DNA of 64,000 nt from Aliiroseovarius sp. Z3 (GCF_029105185.1 NZ_JAFMZK010000006.1:62001-126000), one strand, 5' to 3'. Positions 26,250 to 36,570 are shown, counted from the stretch's first letter. The notes: a model not told the origin generated them from the letters alone. Translations and numbers: made by a program.

Positions 26250-27119
26250 ATGCCCACTTGGACCGCACTGACCACTTTGGACGGACAGGATGCCGCCGAA
26301 GCCCTTGGCGCAGCGATGGAAGCGTTGATCCCCGAACCCACCGGCGTTGGCGTGTTCGAGGTCGAGGATGGAAGCGGCACGTGGGAGGTTGGCGGTTATT
26401 TCACCGAGGAACCTGACGCTGCCGGGCTGGCCCTTCTGGCAGCCGTGCACAAGGCGAAAGACTTTACCGTCTCGGAATTGCCCGAGGTCGATTGGGTCGC
26501 CCATGTCCGACGTGAATTGTCCCCCGTGGAAGCAGGCCGCTTCTTTGTGCATGGCAGTCACGATGCCGATAAGATACCTGACGGCAAAACCGCATTGCTG
26601 ATCGAGGCCGCAATGGCCTTTGGGACGGGGCATCACGGCACCACACTGGGATGCCTGAAGGCCTTGGACGGGTTGGTCGAACAGGGGTTCGTTGGCAAGA
26701 ATGTCGTCGATATCGGTTGCGGGACTGCGGTTTTGGCAATGGCCGCGGCGCGGGTTTGGCCCAATCCGGTTCTGGCCAGCGATATTGATCAGGTCGCCGT
26801 TGACGTTGCAAAGGCCAATGTTGCCGCCAATAATCTGGAAGAACGCGTCCATTGTGTCGAGGCTGCGGGGTTCAACGCGACCGAATTGCAGGAGGCGTCA
26901 CCATTTGACCTGGTGTTCGCAAATATCCTGAAAGGGCCCCTGGTCGGCCTTGCCCCGGATATGGCGAAACACCTTTCTACCAAGGGTTATGCGATTCTGT
27001 CGGGCATCCTGAACCCGCAAGCGGACGAGGTGATTTCCGTTTATGTCCAGAACGGGTTCAATCTGGTCGAACGCACAGAAATTGTTGACTGGACGACACT
27101 GGTGTTACAAAAAAGTTAG
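26250..27119 (+). CDS. prmA: Ribosomal protein L11 methyltransferase
   Basis: 289 residues. SAM-dependent trimethylation of ribosomal protein L11. The N-terminal substrate-recognition domain is followed by FGTGHHGTTLGCL, the SAM loop VVDIGCGTAVLA, the acidic strand SDIDQVAV, and FANILKGPLVGL, the order of PrmA. AAAGGA precedes the ATG at 26250. Confidence 0.95.
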   Translation: MPTWTALTTLDGQDAAEALGAAMEALIPEPTGVGVFEVEDGSGTWEVGGYFTEEPDAAGLALLAAVHKAKDFTVSELPEVDWVAHVRRELSPVEAGRFFVHGSHDADKIPDGKTALLIEAAMAFGTGHHGTTLGCLKALDGLVEQGFVGKNVVDIGCGTAVLAMAAARVWPNPVLASDIDQVAVDVAKANVAANNLEERVHCVEAAGFNATELQEASPFDLVFANILKGPLVGLAPDMAKHLSTKGYAILSGILNPQADEVISVYVQNGFNLVERTEIVDWTTLVLQKS

Positions 27120-27222
27120 TGCTTTTTACCCGAAAATTTGACAGATTTCTGGTCATAAACACTTTTTTGCCATATTCTGACGTGGGTGTATTTGATTTTT
27201 TATTGAGGGGAGGGTATTGAAA

Positions 27223-27567
27223 GTGACTGATGCACAAGTTCAAGACTTTCAAAAAAGGGTGCGCGGAATTAGCCGTCAGCACCGCCGCTTGTCGCAGGGT
27301 TATGTCCAACTGGTAGAGCGCGACGGGCTTTTGGTTCCCAGCAAACCAAGACTGCGCCGGGGCTTCCCAATTAAGGGGCTTACCCTCACGCTTGTCGGGT
27401 TCATGTTGTTCAAGGGATTCCTGTTCGGCCAGGTCGGTGCGATTAACTACAATGATCGTGTTGACCGACTGTCGAACGGGTCCATGATCGAACAGGCCGG
27501 AGCCTGGATCATGCAGGACGATCCAGTGACAACGGCCATTGCTGGTTTCATATCTAACCCGTTCTGA
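27223..27567 (+). CDS. Small single-span membrane protein of unknown function
   Basis: 114 residues from the GTG at 27223, about 10 bases after a strong GAGGGGAGG; a TTG at 27217 is an alternative but is very close to that site. A basic, glutamine-rich N-terminal half (RKRVRGISRQHRR-like) is followed by one hydrophobic span (GLTLTLVGFMLFKGFLFG) and a C-terminal part with NYNDRV and a final hydrophobic segment. Its own ribosome site and a downstream terminator show a monocistronic gene. No function recognised. Confidence 0.75.
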   Translation: MTDAQVQDFQKRVRGISRQHRRLSQGYVQLVERDGLLVPSKPRLRRGFPIKGLTLTLVGFMLFKGFLFGQVGAINYNDRVDRLSNGSMIEQAGAWIMQDDPVTTAIAGFISNPF

Positions 27568-27584
27568 CACGCCTAACAGGTGTG

Positions 27585-27631
27585 AAAACCCAGCCCGTTC
27601 GCGTTGATGCGTTTCGGGCTGGTTTTGTTTT
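27585..27631 (+). terminator. Intrinsic terminator
   Basis: Arms AAAACC(C)AGCCCG and CGGGCTGGTTTT with one bulged C, then GTTTTG. Located 18 bp after the stop of the small membrane protein gene. Confidence 0.85.
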
Positions 27632-27738
27632 GCACTGTGGTTTTCTCGATATCATTTCGATGCAGAACCACATTTTCCACGACTTCAAGCTGTCTTGACT
27701 GGCAAATCCCGTTGGTCTTGCCTATTTGCCTTGTTTAG

Positions 27739-28091
<353 letters not shown>

Positions 28092-28092
<1 letters not shown>

Positions 28093-28805
28093 TGATTGGT
28101 CTGCGGGCCGCGCTGTTGTTCTTTTGTCTTGCGACCCCGTTGGCGGCGCAGATCACGGCGGCCCGTTATGTTGAGCGGACGGATCGTTATGGCCATGGGG
28201 CGGTTCCGGGCGGTGAATATGGCGCGGTTGAGGTCACACTGGTTGATGGCACACGCGTGGTTACCCACGCCACCGGCGGCGTATTTGAAGACACCGTCCC
28301 GCGCCTGCATGATTTTGACGGTGATGGCGCGCCCGAGATCGTGACCGTGTTCAGCGGGGACGATGTCGGCGCTATGATCCGCGTCTATTCGTGGCGCAAT
28401 GGCGCGTTGGTTATGCGTGGAAGCAGCCCGCCTATCGGGACGCGCCATCGTTGGTTAGCCATCGCAGGCATTGCGGATTTTGATGGCGATCAGATCGACG
28501 AGATCGCCTTTGTTGATCGTCCGCACCTGGCGCGTCGGCTAACGCTTGTCAGCGTCATGCCCGGCGCGGAAGGGTTTGCATTCAAGAGTTTGGCTTCTGC
28601 CGGGGGTGTCACAAACCATAAGTTTGGAAGCCCCGTCATCGAAGGCGGTGTTCGAGATTGCGCTGGGGAATCGCCCGTCGTAGTCACCGCCAGCGCCAAC
28701 TGGTCGCGCATCATCGAAACCCGTCTGGACGGGGGCGAGCTTATACTAACCAATGTCGGTCGTTATCAGGGACCGAACAGCCTGTCAGCGCGCCTGACCT
28801 GCTAA
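28092..28805 (+). CDS. Exported FG-GAP/VCBS-like repeat protein
   Basis: 237 residues. The N terminus is a signal peptide (GLRAALLFFCLATPLAAQ). Two calcium-loop motifs, DFDGDGAPE (about residue 75) and DFDGDQIDE (about 131), are characteristic of FG-GAP or VCBS repeats and are about 55 residues apart, so a periplasmic beta-propeller-like fold is likely. Its ATG overlaps the ferredoxin stop (TGATG), though the two act in different compartments. It converges with purD with a 4-bp overlap. Function unknown. Confidence 0.78.
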
Positions 28806-30064
28806 AGCGCGCGCCAGCCGATGTCTGAACGATTGAACCCTTTCGGCCAGTCGATCCCGTCGATCATCGCATAGGCGCGATCACGAGCTTCTTGCAAACT
28901 GTCTCCGCGTGCGGTGACATTCAGCACACGACCACCGGTTGCCGTGATCTTGCCGCCCACCTCGGTCGTGCCAGCGTGGAACACCATGTTGTGTGAATCC
29001 TCGGGCAGATCACTTAGCCCGTTGATCACCGATCCTTTTTCATAACTGCCGGGATAACCTTTGGCCGCCATCACCACAGTGATCGCATGGTCGTCAGCCC
29101 AGTTCACCTGCGCCTCGTGCAGACGTTCCTCGGCACAAGCCAGCATCAGGTCCAGCGCCTGCCCCCCCAGCCGCATCATCAGAACCTGACATTCCGGGTC
29201 GCCGAAGCGCACGTTGTACTCGACCAACCGCGCCCGTCCGTCCTTGATCATGAAGCCCGCATAAAGAACCCCCTGATAGGGCGTGCCGCGCTTGGCCATC
29301 TCGTCCACGGTCGGTTGCACGATTTCGCGCATGGCGCGGGCGGCGATCTCGTCCGTCAGAACCGGGGCAGGTGAATAAGCACCCATGCCGCCGGTATTCA
29401 ACCCGGTGTCGCCATCACCCACACGTTTGTGGTCCTGCGCGGTGCCGATAGGCAGTGCGGTCTTGCCGTCGCACAGGATGAAATAGGACGCCTCTTCGCC
29501 TTCCATGAACTCTTCGATCACGACCTCTGCCCCAGCGCCGCCAAAGGCACCTCCGAACATGTCGTCGATGGCGTCCAGTGCGGTCTGAACGTCCATCGCA
29601 ACGATCACGCCTTTACCGGCGGCCAGGCCGTCGGCTTTCACAACAATCGGCGCGCCTTGCTCGCGGACATAGGCCTTGGCAACCTCGGCATCGGTGAAGT
29701 GGCCGTAAGCTGCGGTCGGCGCATTCGCTGCGTCGCAAACCTCCTTGGTGAAACTTTTCGACGCCTCCAGCTTCGCCGCCTCGGCCGACGGGCCAAACAC
29801 CTTGATGCCCGCTTCGCGCAGGCGATCCGCTACGCCAGCGGCCAAAGGCGCCTCGGGGCCGACGATCACGAAATCAACCGTGTTTTCCTGCGCAAAGGTC
29901 ACCACCGCATCGCCATCTTCGATGTCCAGCTTGGCACATTCTGCAATCTGCGCCATGCCAGCGTTGCCCGGTGCAACAATCAGCCGGTCGCATTTCGGGT
30001 TCTGCATCACCGCCCATGCCAGCGCATGTTCACGCCCACCGCTGCCCAGAATGAGGATGTTCAT
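28802..30064 (-). CDS. purD: Phosphoribosylamine--glycine ligase
   Basis: 420 residues from the ATG at 30064 (MNILILGSGGREHALAW), the normal start; the frame is open further upstream but that part is not conserved. PurD is an ATP-grasp ligase making GAR in purine synthesis. The N-terminal GxGxxGREHAL motif, GPEAPLAAG, VKADGLAAGKG and YSPAPV near the middle, and RFGDPECQ are present. The last codons overlap the end of the convergent FG-GAP gene by 4 bp. Confidence 0.97.
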   Translation of the reverse strand: MNILILGSGGREHALAWAVMQNPKCDRLIVAPGNAGMAQIAECAKLDIEDGDAVVTFAQENTVDFVIVGPEAPLAAGVADRLREAGIKVFGPSAEAAKLEASKSFTKEVCDAANAPTAAYGHFTDAEVAKAYVREQGAPIVVKADGLAAGKGVIVAMDVQTALDAIDDMFGGAFGGAGAEVVIEEFMEGEEASYFILCDGKTALPIGTAQDHKRVGDGDTGLNTGGMGAYSPAPVLTDEIAARAMREIVQPTVDEMAKRGTPYQGVLYAGFMIKDGRARLVEYNVRFGDPECQVLMMRLGGQALDLMLACAEERLHEAQVNWADDHAITVVMAAKGYPGSYEKGSVINGLSDLPEDSHNMVFHAGTTEVGGKITATGGRVLNVTARGDSLQEARDRAYAMIDGIDWPKGFNRSDIGWRAL

Positions 30065-30123
30065 GGATGCTCTCCCTGTATAAGTTGTGGGTGAAATACA
30101 GAAGCAGCAGGGCCTCGACAAGC

Positions 30124-30756
30124 ATGCAGAATGAAAAGCTGTGGCAAGCGATACAGGAACACCCGTTCGAGCCGGGATTCGCGGACCGTTTGGCACGGGA
30201 AGAAGGGTGGAGCGATGCGTTTGCCGCAGGTGCGGTCGAAGAATATCGACGCTTTCTGTTCTTGTCGCAACTGTCCGATACACCGGTGACGCCCTCGGTA
30301 ATCATCGACAAGGTCTGGCACCTTCATATGACAGACACACGCAATTATTGGGATGGGTTCTGTGCAAAGGTCTTGGGAAAACCGTTGCATCATGACGTGG
30401 GTAAATCAGCGGCTGATGACCTGCGGCATCGCGAACAGTTTCGCAATACGCGGGCGTTGTATGCCACCGTATTTGGTGAATCTGCGCCCGACACCTATTG
30501 GAAAGGTGAAGAGCGGAAAGACAATCCTGTTCGCCGTGTGATCACGCTTGTGGTTTGCGTGCTTATCGCGGGCGCGGCGATGACAACTGGTGACCGGAGC
30601 ATTATGGCCCTGGGTCTGCTTGCGGCTGTTGTGGTTTGGGCGGTGTTTTCCGGTGTTCCATTAGCGGTGTCGAAAAAGACCAGTAACAGCGCGGCGGGCT
30701 GTTCTGGCGGTGGCTGCGGGTCGGACTGCGGCGGTGGTGGATGCGGAGGAGACTAA
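30124..30756 (+). CDS. Glycine-rich domain (GRDP-like) protein with Cys/Gly tail
   Basis: 210 residues from ATG 30124. The N-terminal part with PSVIIDKVWHLHMTDTRNYWDGFC is the hallmark of the glycine-rich-domain family known from plant GRDPs and bacteria, where an unknown globular unit precedes low-complexity tails. A pair of hydrophobic segments (about 136-170) is followed by a 25-residue tail of Gly and Cys (CSGGGCGSDCGGGGCGGD-like). The tail may be a disulfide-linked or metal-binding anchor. Function unknown. It sits directly before xseA. Confidence 0.75.
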   Translation: MQNEKLWQAIQEHPFEPGFADRLAREEGWSDAFAAGAVEEYRRFLFLSQLSDTPVTPSVIIDKVWHLHMTDTRNYWDGFCAKVLGKPLHHDVGKSAADDLRHREQFRNTRALYATVFGESAPDTYWKGEERKDNPVRRVITLVVCVLIAGAAMTTGDRSIMALGLLAAVVVWAVFSGVPLAVSKKTSNSAAGCSGGGCGSDCGGGGCGGD

Positions 30757-30757
30757 G

Positions 30758-32335
30758 ATGGACCTGATTGACGATCCCCAGCCGGGTGAAAACACCCCCG
30801 AGTTCACCGTGTCCGAGATTTCCGGCGCGGTTAAGAAAACCATCGAGGGCGCTTTTGGTCGCGTGCGCGTGCGGGGCGAGGTCGGGCGCGTGATGTTGGC
30901 GCGGTCGGGGCATTTGTATTTCGACGTGAAGGATGACCGCTCTGTCATTGCGGCGGTCAGCTGGAAAGGGCAAGTCAGCCGCCTGTCGATCATGCCTGAA
31001 GAGGGGATGGAGGTCATCGTCTCGGGCAAGATCACCACCTTCGGCAGTCAATCGAAGTATCAGATCAACGTCGACGATGTCGTGGTCGCGGGCGAAGGCG
31101 CGCTGATGGCGATGTTGGAAAAGCGCAAGAAGGCACTGGCGGCGGAAGGACTTTTTGCGCCAGAACGCAAGAAAAAGATCCCTTTCCTGCCCGAGGTGAT
31201 TGGCGTTGTCACATCACCGTCCGGTGCGGTAATCCGCGATATTCTACACCGCCTGCGGGATCGCTTCCCGCGCAAAGTGCTGATCTGGCCAGTTGCTGTG
31301 CAGGGCGAAGCGTGCGCCCCGCAGGTCGCGGCGGCGATCGAGGGGTTCAATCGCCTGCAACCAGGCGGCGCCTTACCGCGCCCCGACCTTCTGATCGTCG
31401 CGCGTGGCGGTGGCTCAATCGAAGATTTGTGGGGGTTTAACGAAGAAATCGTTGCCCGCGCGGTCGCAGCTTCAGACATCCCGTTGATTTCGGCGGTGGG
31501 GCACGAGACCGACACGACGCTGATCGACTTCGTGTCTGATTTGCGCGCGCCAACGCCGACTGCCGCTGCCGAACATGCTGTGCCGGTGCGGATAGAACTT
31601 CTTGCTTGGACCGAGGAACAGGGCACCCGCCTGACGCGTGCTTTGGAGCAAGGCGTCACTCAACGCAGCCAGCGCTTGCGCGATTTGTCCCGCGCCTTGC
31701 CGCGTGCCGATGCGCTGCTGGATGGACCGCGCCAACGGCTGGACACAGCGTCTTTGAAGCTGCCTGTCGCCCTGACCCAGATGACGCAAGCGCGACGCGT
31801 GAAGCTCAGCGAAGCCTCTGCCGGACTGCGTCCGCGCGCCTTGACCGCGCGCCTTGCACCGCTGCGGGATCGGTTGACCATGGCAACCAATCGTCTTGGC
31901 CCGGGCTTGTCGCGTGGCACGGCAGATCACCGCCGCGAGTTTGATCGCTTGGTCGCCCGTCTGGATGCGGGGCGCATCGTCCAAGCCAACCAGCAGCGAC
32001 ATCAAGTGCTTCAGGATACATCGGCCCGGCTGGACAACGCGTATCTCGCGTCAGTGTCACGTCAGAAAGACCGCCTGGCCGCGCTGGAACGGATGCGCCA
32101 GACGCTGGGCTACACTGAAACCTTGAAACGCGGCTATGCCGTCGTGCGGGGGGATGGAGATGTCGTGACGACACAGGTCGCCGCCAGCAAGGCTACCGCG
32201 TTGGAAATCGAATTCGCGGATGGGCGTTTGGCGTTGAGCGATGCTCGGCCAGATGCCGCAAGCCCAGCACCGAAACCGGCGCCTAAGCCCGGCAAACCCA
32301 AGAAATCAGACCCCGAACAAGGATCGCTTTTCTAA
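30758..32335 (+). CDS. xseA: Exodeoxyribonuclease VII large subunit
   Basis: 525 residues from ATG 30758 after GGAGGA. An OB-fold N domain (RVRGEVGRVMLARSGHLYFDVKDD) is followed by the catalytic middle with FPRKVLIWPVAVQG and the signature RGGGSIEDLWGFNEE, then HETDTTLIDFVSDLRAPTPT. A long coiled coil (about 300-440) and a basic C-terminal tail (PAPKPAPKPGKPKK) end the protein. The small subunit gene xseB is not in the window. Confidence 0.95.
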   Translation: MDLIDDPQPGENTPEFTVSEISGAVKKTIEGAFGRVRVRGEVGRVMLARSGHLYFDVKDDRSVIAAVSWKGQVSRLSIMPEEGMEVIVSGKITTFGSQSKYQINVDDVVVAGEGALMAMLEKRKKALAAEGLFAPERKKKIPFLPEVIGVVTSPSGAVIRDILHRLRDRFPRKVLIWPVAVQGEACAPQVAAAIEGFNRLQPGGALPRPDLLIVARGGGSIEDLWGFNEEIVARAVAASDIPLISAVGHETDTTLIDFVSDLRAPTPTAAAEHAVPVRIELLAWTEEQGTRLTRALEQGVTQRSQRLRDLSRALPRADALLDGPRQRLDTASLKLPVALTQMTQARRVKLSEASAGLRPRALTARLAPLRDRLTMATNRLGPGLSRGTADHRREFDRLVARLDAGRIVQANQQRHQVLQDTSARLDNAYLASVSRQKDRLAALERMRQTLGYTETLKRGYAVVRGDGDVVTTQVAASKATALEIEFADGRLALSDARPDAASPAPKPAPKPGKPKKSDPEQGSLF

Positions 32336-32360
32336 GCAGGTTCCCGCCCGTTGGGCGGAA

Positions 32361-32475
32361 GATTTCATGCCTTCGGCGAGGATATTTTCAGCCAGAAGAA
32401 GCAAGGAAATATCTGGCGTTTCTTCTGGCGCTAAATATCCCGGGGTGAGCGGCCACGGCCGCGAGGGGCAGCGCC
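32361..32475. repeat. Dispersed hairpin element, copy 2 (modules B and A face to face)
   Basis: Between the convergent stops of xseA and rluB, running into the end of rluB. Plus-strand module B (32361-32400) reads GATTTCATGCC, then GGATATTTTCAGCCAGAAGAA. Minus-strand module A (32475-32419) reads GGGGC-GCT-GCCCC, a hairpin GCGGCC/GGCCGC (32449-32462), then CCCGGGATATTTAGCGCCAGAAGAA. The two tails point toward each other. Confidence 0.75.
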
Positions 32476-33378
32476 CCTTTTGCCCGGTTTCCCCCCGCGC
32501 TTCGCAGGCGGCTTGGCCAGTGCGCCGTGATTGCCCTTGGCCGGACCTGAGCGTTTTCGCGCAGGCGTTTTCGCGGGGGCTTCCATCCCAAGCTGGTCCC
32601 GCACGACCCGTTGGCGGATCTCCTCGACCTCGCCCGGTTTCAACTCGCCCAATTGGAAAGGACCATAGCTGACGCGCAGCAGGCGGTTCACGGACAGTCC
32701 GACCGCTTCCATAGCGCGGCGAATCTCGCGGTTCTTGCCCTCGCGCAGGCTGATGGTCAGCCACGCATTCGCGCCCTGTTGCCGGTCTAGTGAAACGCTC
32801 ATCGGTTGGAAGCGGTCGCCGTCGACGGTGATACCTTTGCGCACGGGTGCGAGTGTTTCTTCGCTGGGGCGACCGTTCACGCGAACACGGTATTTGCGTG
32901 TCCACCCGGTCGACGGCAGTTCCAGCTTACGCTTCACCTCGCCGTCATTGGTCAGAAGCAGCAGGCCCTCGGAATTCAGGTCAAGTCGCCCAACGCTCAT
33001 CACGCGCGGCATGTCGTCGGGCAGTGACGCGAACACCGTGTCGCGGCCTTTTTCGTCCCGTTCGGTCGTCACAAGGCCAACAGGCTTGTAATACAGCCAC
33101 ATCCGCGGCGGTTCTGGGTCAGATAGCGGCATGTCGTCAAACAGGATGACATCCTTGGCTGTGACGTTCAGGGCAGGGCTGTCGATCACAGCGCCGTTGA
33201 CCTTGACGCGCCCGGCTTCGATCAGCCGTTCGGCTTCGCGTCGGCTTGCGATGCCAGCGCGGGCCAGCACTTTGGCGATGCGATCACCCTTCGCCGGATC
33301 GGGCGTCGCGGCGGCCGGTTTTCTGGGCGCAGGTTTGCGGGCGGATTTTGGAACGGGGGGGCGCTTTTTGTCTGTCAT
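32431..33378 (-). CDS. rluB: Pseudouridine synthase RluB-like (23S rRNA)
   Basis: 315 residues from ATG 33378. An S4 RNA-binding domain (RIAKVLARAGIASRREAERLIEAGR) is followed by the pseudouridine synthase core with YYKPVGLVTT and the catalytic Asp in GRLDLNSEGLLLLTNDG. A Lys/Arg/Pro-rich N-terminal tail and a basic C-terminal tail (GKPGKRGAAPRGRGR-like) are common in this family in alphaproteobacteria. Modifies 23S rRNA near position 2605 by family. The end of the gene overlaps the dispersed element copy 2. Confidence 0.92.
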   Translation of the reverse strand: MTDKKRPPVPKSARKPAPRKPAAATPDPAKGDRIAKVLARAGIASRREAERLIEAGRVKVNGAVIDSPALNVTAKDVILFDDMPLSDPEPPRMWLYYKPVGLVTTERDEKGRDTVFASLPDDMPRVMSVGRLDLNSEGLLLLTNDGEVKRKLELPSTGWTRKYRVRVNGRPSEETLAPVRKGITVDGDRFQPMSVSLDRQQGANAWLTISLREGKNREIRRAMEAVGLSVNRLLRVSYGPFQLGELKPGEVEEIRQRVVRDQLGMEAPAKTPARKRSGPAKGNHGALAKPPAKRGGKPGKRGAAPRGRGRSPRDI

Positions 33379-33449
33379 GTCTTCGCATAGCGCGGGGCGG
33401 GGCAAAGGGGAAGCCTTGGCAAGCGTGCACGCCCAAGGCAAAAGGGGGC

Positions 33450-33902
33450 ATGAGCAGGTTCAAAAGCCATATGGATGCCGCGTTGTCGGAAGCCCGTGCC
33501 GCAGCCGCGCGCGGTGAAGTGCCGGTCGGCGCGGTTTTGGTGTCCCCATCAGGCGATGTGGTCGCGCGGGCCGGAAACCGGACGCGAGAGTTGAACGACC
33601 CAACCGCCCACGCCGAGATTTTGGTAATCCGCGAAGGTTGCGCGCGTGCCGGATCCGAAAGGCTGCCCGACCATGACCTTTATGTCACGCTGGAGCCGTG
33701 CGCGATGTGCGCCACCGCCATTTCGGCCGCGCGTATTCGCCGGGTGTATTATGGCGCTGCAGATCCGAAGTCGGGCGGGGTGGCTCATGGCGCGCGTGTT
33801 TTCACACATGCGCAATGCCATCATGTGCCCGAGGTATATGATGGGATCGGCGCCGACGAAGCCGAGCTGATCCTGAAGGAGTTTTTTGCCGCCCGTCGCT
33901 AG
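33450..33902 (+). CDS. tadA: tRNA-specific adenosine deaminase TadA
   Basis: 150 residues from ATG 33450. Converts A34 to inosine in tRNA-Arg(ACG). The zinc site is complete: TAHAE (His near residue 54, with catalytic Glu) and PCAMC near 83-87. GAVLVSPSG and GGVAHGARVF follow the TadA pattern. The gene is divergent from rluB, a common neighbour arrangement. Confidence 0.95.
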   Translation: MSRFKSHMDAALSEARAAAARGEVPVGAVLVSPSGDVVARAGNRTRELNDPTAHAEILVIREGCARAGSERLPDHDLYVTLEPCAMCATAISAARIRRVYYGAADPKSGGVAHGARVFTHAQCHHVPEVYDGIGADEAELILKEFFAARR

Positions 33903-33905
33903 GTC

Positions 33906-34604
33906 TTAGATCGTGATCGGCTTCAAGACCTCCGGTTCGATGACGTTCACATCCGGCAATGCGGCAATCAACTCGTCCGCTGATTGTGCAAGGATCGGGA
34001 AGGTCTTGTAGTGACAGGGAATCACGGTTTTGAAGTCGAAATACCGTTTCGCCGCATAGGCCACCCGCGCCATGTCCATCGTGTAATGCCCACCGGCACA
34101 CATGATCCCGATATCGGGTTTGTGCAGGTCGCCCATCCAGTCCATATCCGCCATAATGTCGGTGTCGCCGGACAGATAGATCACATGACCTTCCCCCGCG
34201 ATCATGAACCCAACCTCGGCCCCGGCACAAAGCGGGCGGTCGCCGCCCAGGTAATCGAAGCTGGTCGAGTGCGAGGCGTTCACCATCGTGACCTTGGCGC
34301 CGTTCAGGTCAATGGTGCCGCCCTTTCCGAAGCCCAGCGTCTCGCCCCCGTCTTCATTGCCCCAGAAAGTGGCCAGTTCGTGGATCGCGGCGATGGGGAT
34401 GCCTTTTTCGCGCGCAATGGCCAGCGTGGAGGATGCGTGGTCGCCATGCCCGTGGGTGATCAGAATGTGGGTCGCGCCGTCGATGGCCTCGTTCCGGCGG
34501 TCTTCGGGAAACATCGGGTTACCGTCCAGCCACGGATCGACCAGAAGAACGGCATCCTCGATCTCGATCCGAAAGCCTGAATGCCCCAGAAATGTGATTT
34601 GCAT
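33906..34604 (-). CDS. UPF0173 metal-dependent hydrolase (metallo-beta-lactamase fold)
   Basis: 232 residues. The N terminus [14 protein letters not shown] and the metal motif THGHGDHAS (H-x-H-x-D-H) are typical of the UPF0173 branch of the MBL fold, with further ligand motifs SGDTDIM and CHYKTFP. Biological substrate unknown. Divergent from gatC over about 150 bp. Confidence 0.92.
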   Translation of the reverse strand: MQITFLGHSGFRIEIEDAVLLVDPWLDGNPMFPEDRRNEAIDGATHILITHGHGDHASSTLAIAREKGIPIAAIHELATFWGNEDGGETLGFGKGGTIDLNGAKVTMVNASHSTSFDYLGGDRPLCAGAEVGFMIAGEGHVIYLSGDTDIMADMDWMGDLHKPDIGIMCAGGHYTMDMARVAYAAKRYFDFKTVIPCHYKTFPILAQSADELIAALPDVNVIEPEVLKPITI

Positions 34605-34753
34605 GGAAAGCCTCCCTTTTCATCGTTCGGGGTCAGAGTAACAGCAAAACTGCCGCTGTCACCCGTGGGACAGTGCCGCAACCTGCGCACATGGCTTGCG
34701 GGCAGGGCGGGCGCACGCTAAACGATCTGGCGAAACACAGACCGGAGCATCCC

Positions 34754-35041
34754 ATGTCGATCGACATCGAAACCGCGCGCAAGGTTGCGCATCTGGCCCG
34801 CATCAAGGTCGAAGACGACCGTCTGCCGGAACTGGCCGAGAACTTCAACGCGATCCTTGGCTTCATCGAGCAGCTGAATGAGGTGGATGTGGAGGGCGTC
34901 GAGCCGATGACCTCGGTCACGCCGATGCGTCTGAAGCGTCGCGAAGATGTCGTGACCGATGGCAACATGCCCGAGAAGGTTCTGTCCAACGCGCCCGATG
35001 CGCGCGAAGGCTTTTTCGCGGTTCCGAAGGTGGTTGAATAA
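34754..35041 (+). CDS. gatC: Asp/Glu-tRNA amidotransferase subunit C
   Basis: 95 residues. Small stabilising subunit of the GatCAB complex, which amidates misacylated Glu-tRNA-Gln and Asp-tRNA-Asn. Starts [17 protein letters not shown], ending with [16 protein letters not shown], the conserved GatC tail. GGAG precedes the ATG. Its TAATG end overlaps the gatA start. Confidence 0.96.
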   Translation: MSIDIETARKVAHLARIKVEDDRLPELAENFNAILGFIEQLNEVDVEGVEPMTSVTPMRLKRREDVVTDGNMPEKVLSNAPDAREGFFAVPKVVE

Positions 35042-36528
35042 TGTCCGAGCTGAACAAACTGACAATCGCCGCTGCGCGGGACGCGATGCGCAAGGGTGAC
35101 GTGACCTCGGCGGAATTGACCGAGGCCTGCCTGACCGAAATCGAAAGCGCGGGTGCCCTGGGCGCCTTTGTGCACAACACTCCCGATCTGGCGCGCGCAC
35201 AGGCCAAGGTGGCGGACGAACGTATCAAGGCCGGTAACGCGCCGGATATGTGTGGCATTCCGCTGGGCATCAAAGACCTGTTCTGCACCAAGGGTGTGCC
35301 GTCGCAGGCGGCGTCAAGAATTCTGGAAGGTTTCACGCCGGAATACGAATCGACCGTCAGCCAGAACCTTCTGGACAATGGCACCGTCATGCTGGGCAAG
35401 CTCAACATGGACGAGTTTGCCATGGGGTCGTCGAACGAAACCAGCGTCTATGGCAATGCAGTGAACCCGTGGCGTCGCGGTAACGAGGATACCGCGCTGA
35501 CACCCGGCGGCTCGTCAGGTGGGTCCGCGTCTGCGGTGGCGGCCGACCTTTGCCTTGCCGCGACGGGCACCGATACCGGCGGTTCGATCCGTCAGCCTGC
35601 GGCCTTCACCGGCATCACCGGGATCAAGCCGACCTATGGCCGCTGCTCGCGTTGGGGCGTTGTGGCCTTTGCCTCCTCGCTGGATCAGGCCGGGCCGATG
35701 ACCAAATCGGTGCGCGATGCGGCGATCATGCTGGAGGCCATGTGCGGTCACGATCCGAAAGATTCGACCAGCGCCGACCTGCCTGTGCCGAATTTCGAAG
35801 CCATGCTGACCGGCGATATCAAAGGCAAGAAGATCGGCATTCCCAAGGAATACCGCATGGACGGTATGCCGGACGAGATCGAGGCACTGTGGGCCAAGGG
35901 CGCTGACATGCTGCGTGATGCGGGGGCTGAGATCGTGGATATCTCGCTGCCACACACCAAATACGCTTTGCCCGCCTATTACGTGATTGCACCTGCCGAA
36001 GCGTCGTCGAACCTCGCCCGTTATGACGGGGTGCGCTATGGCCACCGGGCTAAACTCGCGCAGGGCGACGGCATCACCGAGATGTATGAAAAGACCCGTG
36101 CCGAAGGCTTCGGGGACGAGGTGCAGCGCCGTGTAATGGTTGGCACCTATGTGCTGTCTGCTGGCTTCTATGACGCCTATTACAACCGTGCCCGCAAGGT
36201 CCGCGCGTTGATCAAGAAAGACTTCGAGGACGTCTTTGCGCAAGGGATCGACGCGATCCTGACCCCAGCCACGCCGTCCGCGGCCTTTGGTCTGGGCGAG
36301 ATGGAAAACGCAGACCCGGTCAAAATGTATCTGAATGACGTGTTCACCGTGACCGTGAACCTTGCCGGGCTGCCGGGTATCTCGGTCCCTGCCGGTCTGG
36401 ACGCGCAGGGCTTGCCGTTAGGGCTGCAATTGATCGGACGTCCGTGGGAAGAAGGCGATCTGCTGAATATCGCTCACGAGGTCGAGGCACGCGCCGGATT
36501 TGTGGCAAAGCCCCAGAAATGGTGGTAA
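35041..36528 (+). CDS. gatA: Asp/Glu-tRNA amidotransferase subunit A
   Basis: 495 residues. The amidase-signature catalytic triad is intact: Lys in GIKDLF, cis-Ser in GGSSGGSA and nucleophile Ser in DTGGSIRQP. It hydrolyses glutamine or asparagine to supply ammonia to GatB. Overlaps gatC; gatB is not in the window, so the subunit genes are split. Confidence 0.97.
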   Translation: MSELNKLTIAAARDAMRKGDVTSAELTEACLTEIESAGALGAFVHNTPDLARAQAKVADERIKAGNAPDMCGIPLGIKDLFCTKGVPSQAASRILEGFTPEYESTVSQNLLDNGTVMLGKLNMDEFAMGSSNETSVYGNAVNPWRRGNEDTALTPGGSSGGSASAVAADLCLAATGTDTGGSIRQPAAFTGITGIKPTYGRCSRWGVVAFASSLDQAGPMTKSVRDAAIMLEAMCGHDPKDSTSADLPVPNFEAMLTGDIKGKKIGIPKEYRMDGMPDEIEALWAKGADMLRDAGAEIVDISLPHTKYALPAYYVIAPAEASSNLARYDGVRYGHRAKLAQGDGITEMYEKTRAEGFGDEVQRRVMVGTYVLSAGFYDAYYNRARKVRALIKKDFEDVFAQGIDAILTPATPSAAFGLGEMENADPVKMYLNDVFTVTVNLAGLPGISVPAGLDAQGLPLGLQLIGRPWEEGDLLNIAHEVEARAGFVAKPQKWW

Positions 36529-36570
36529 CGCAGGCGGGCTAACCAATCGGCCTGCCAGAAAGAGGGTTCT

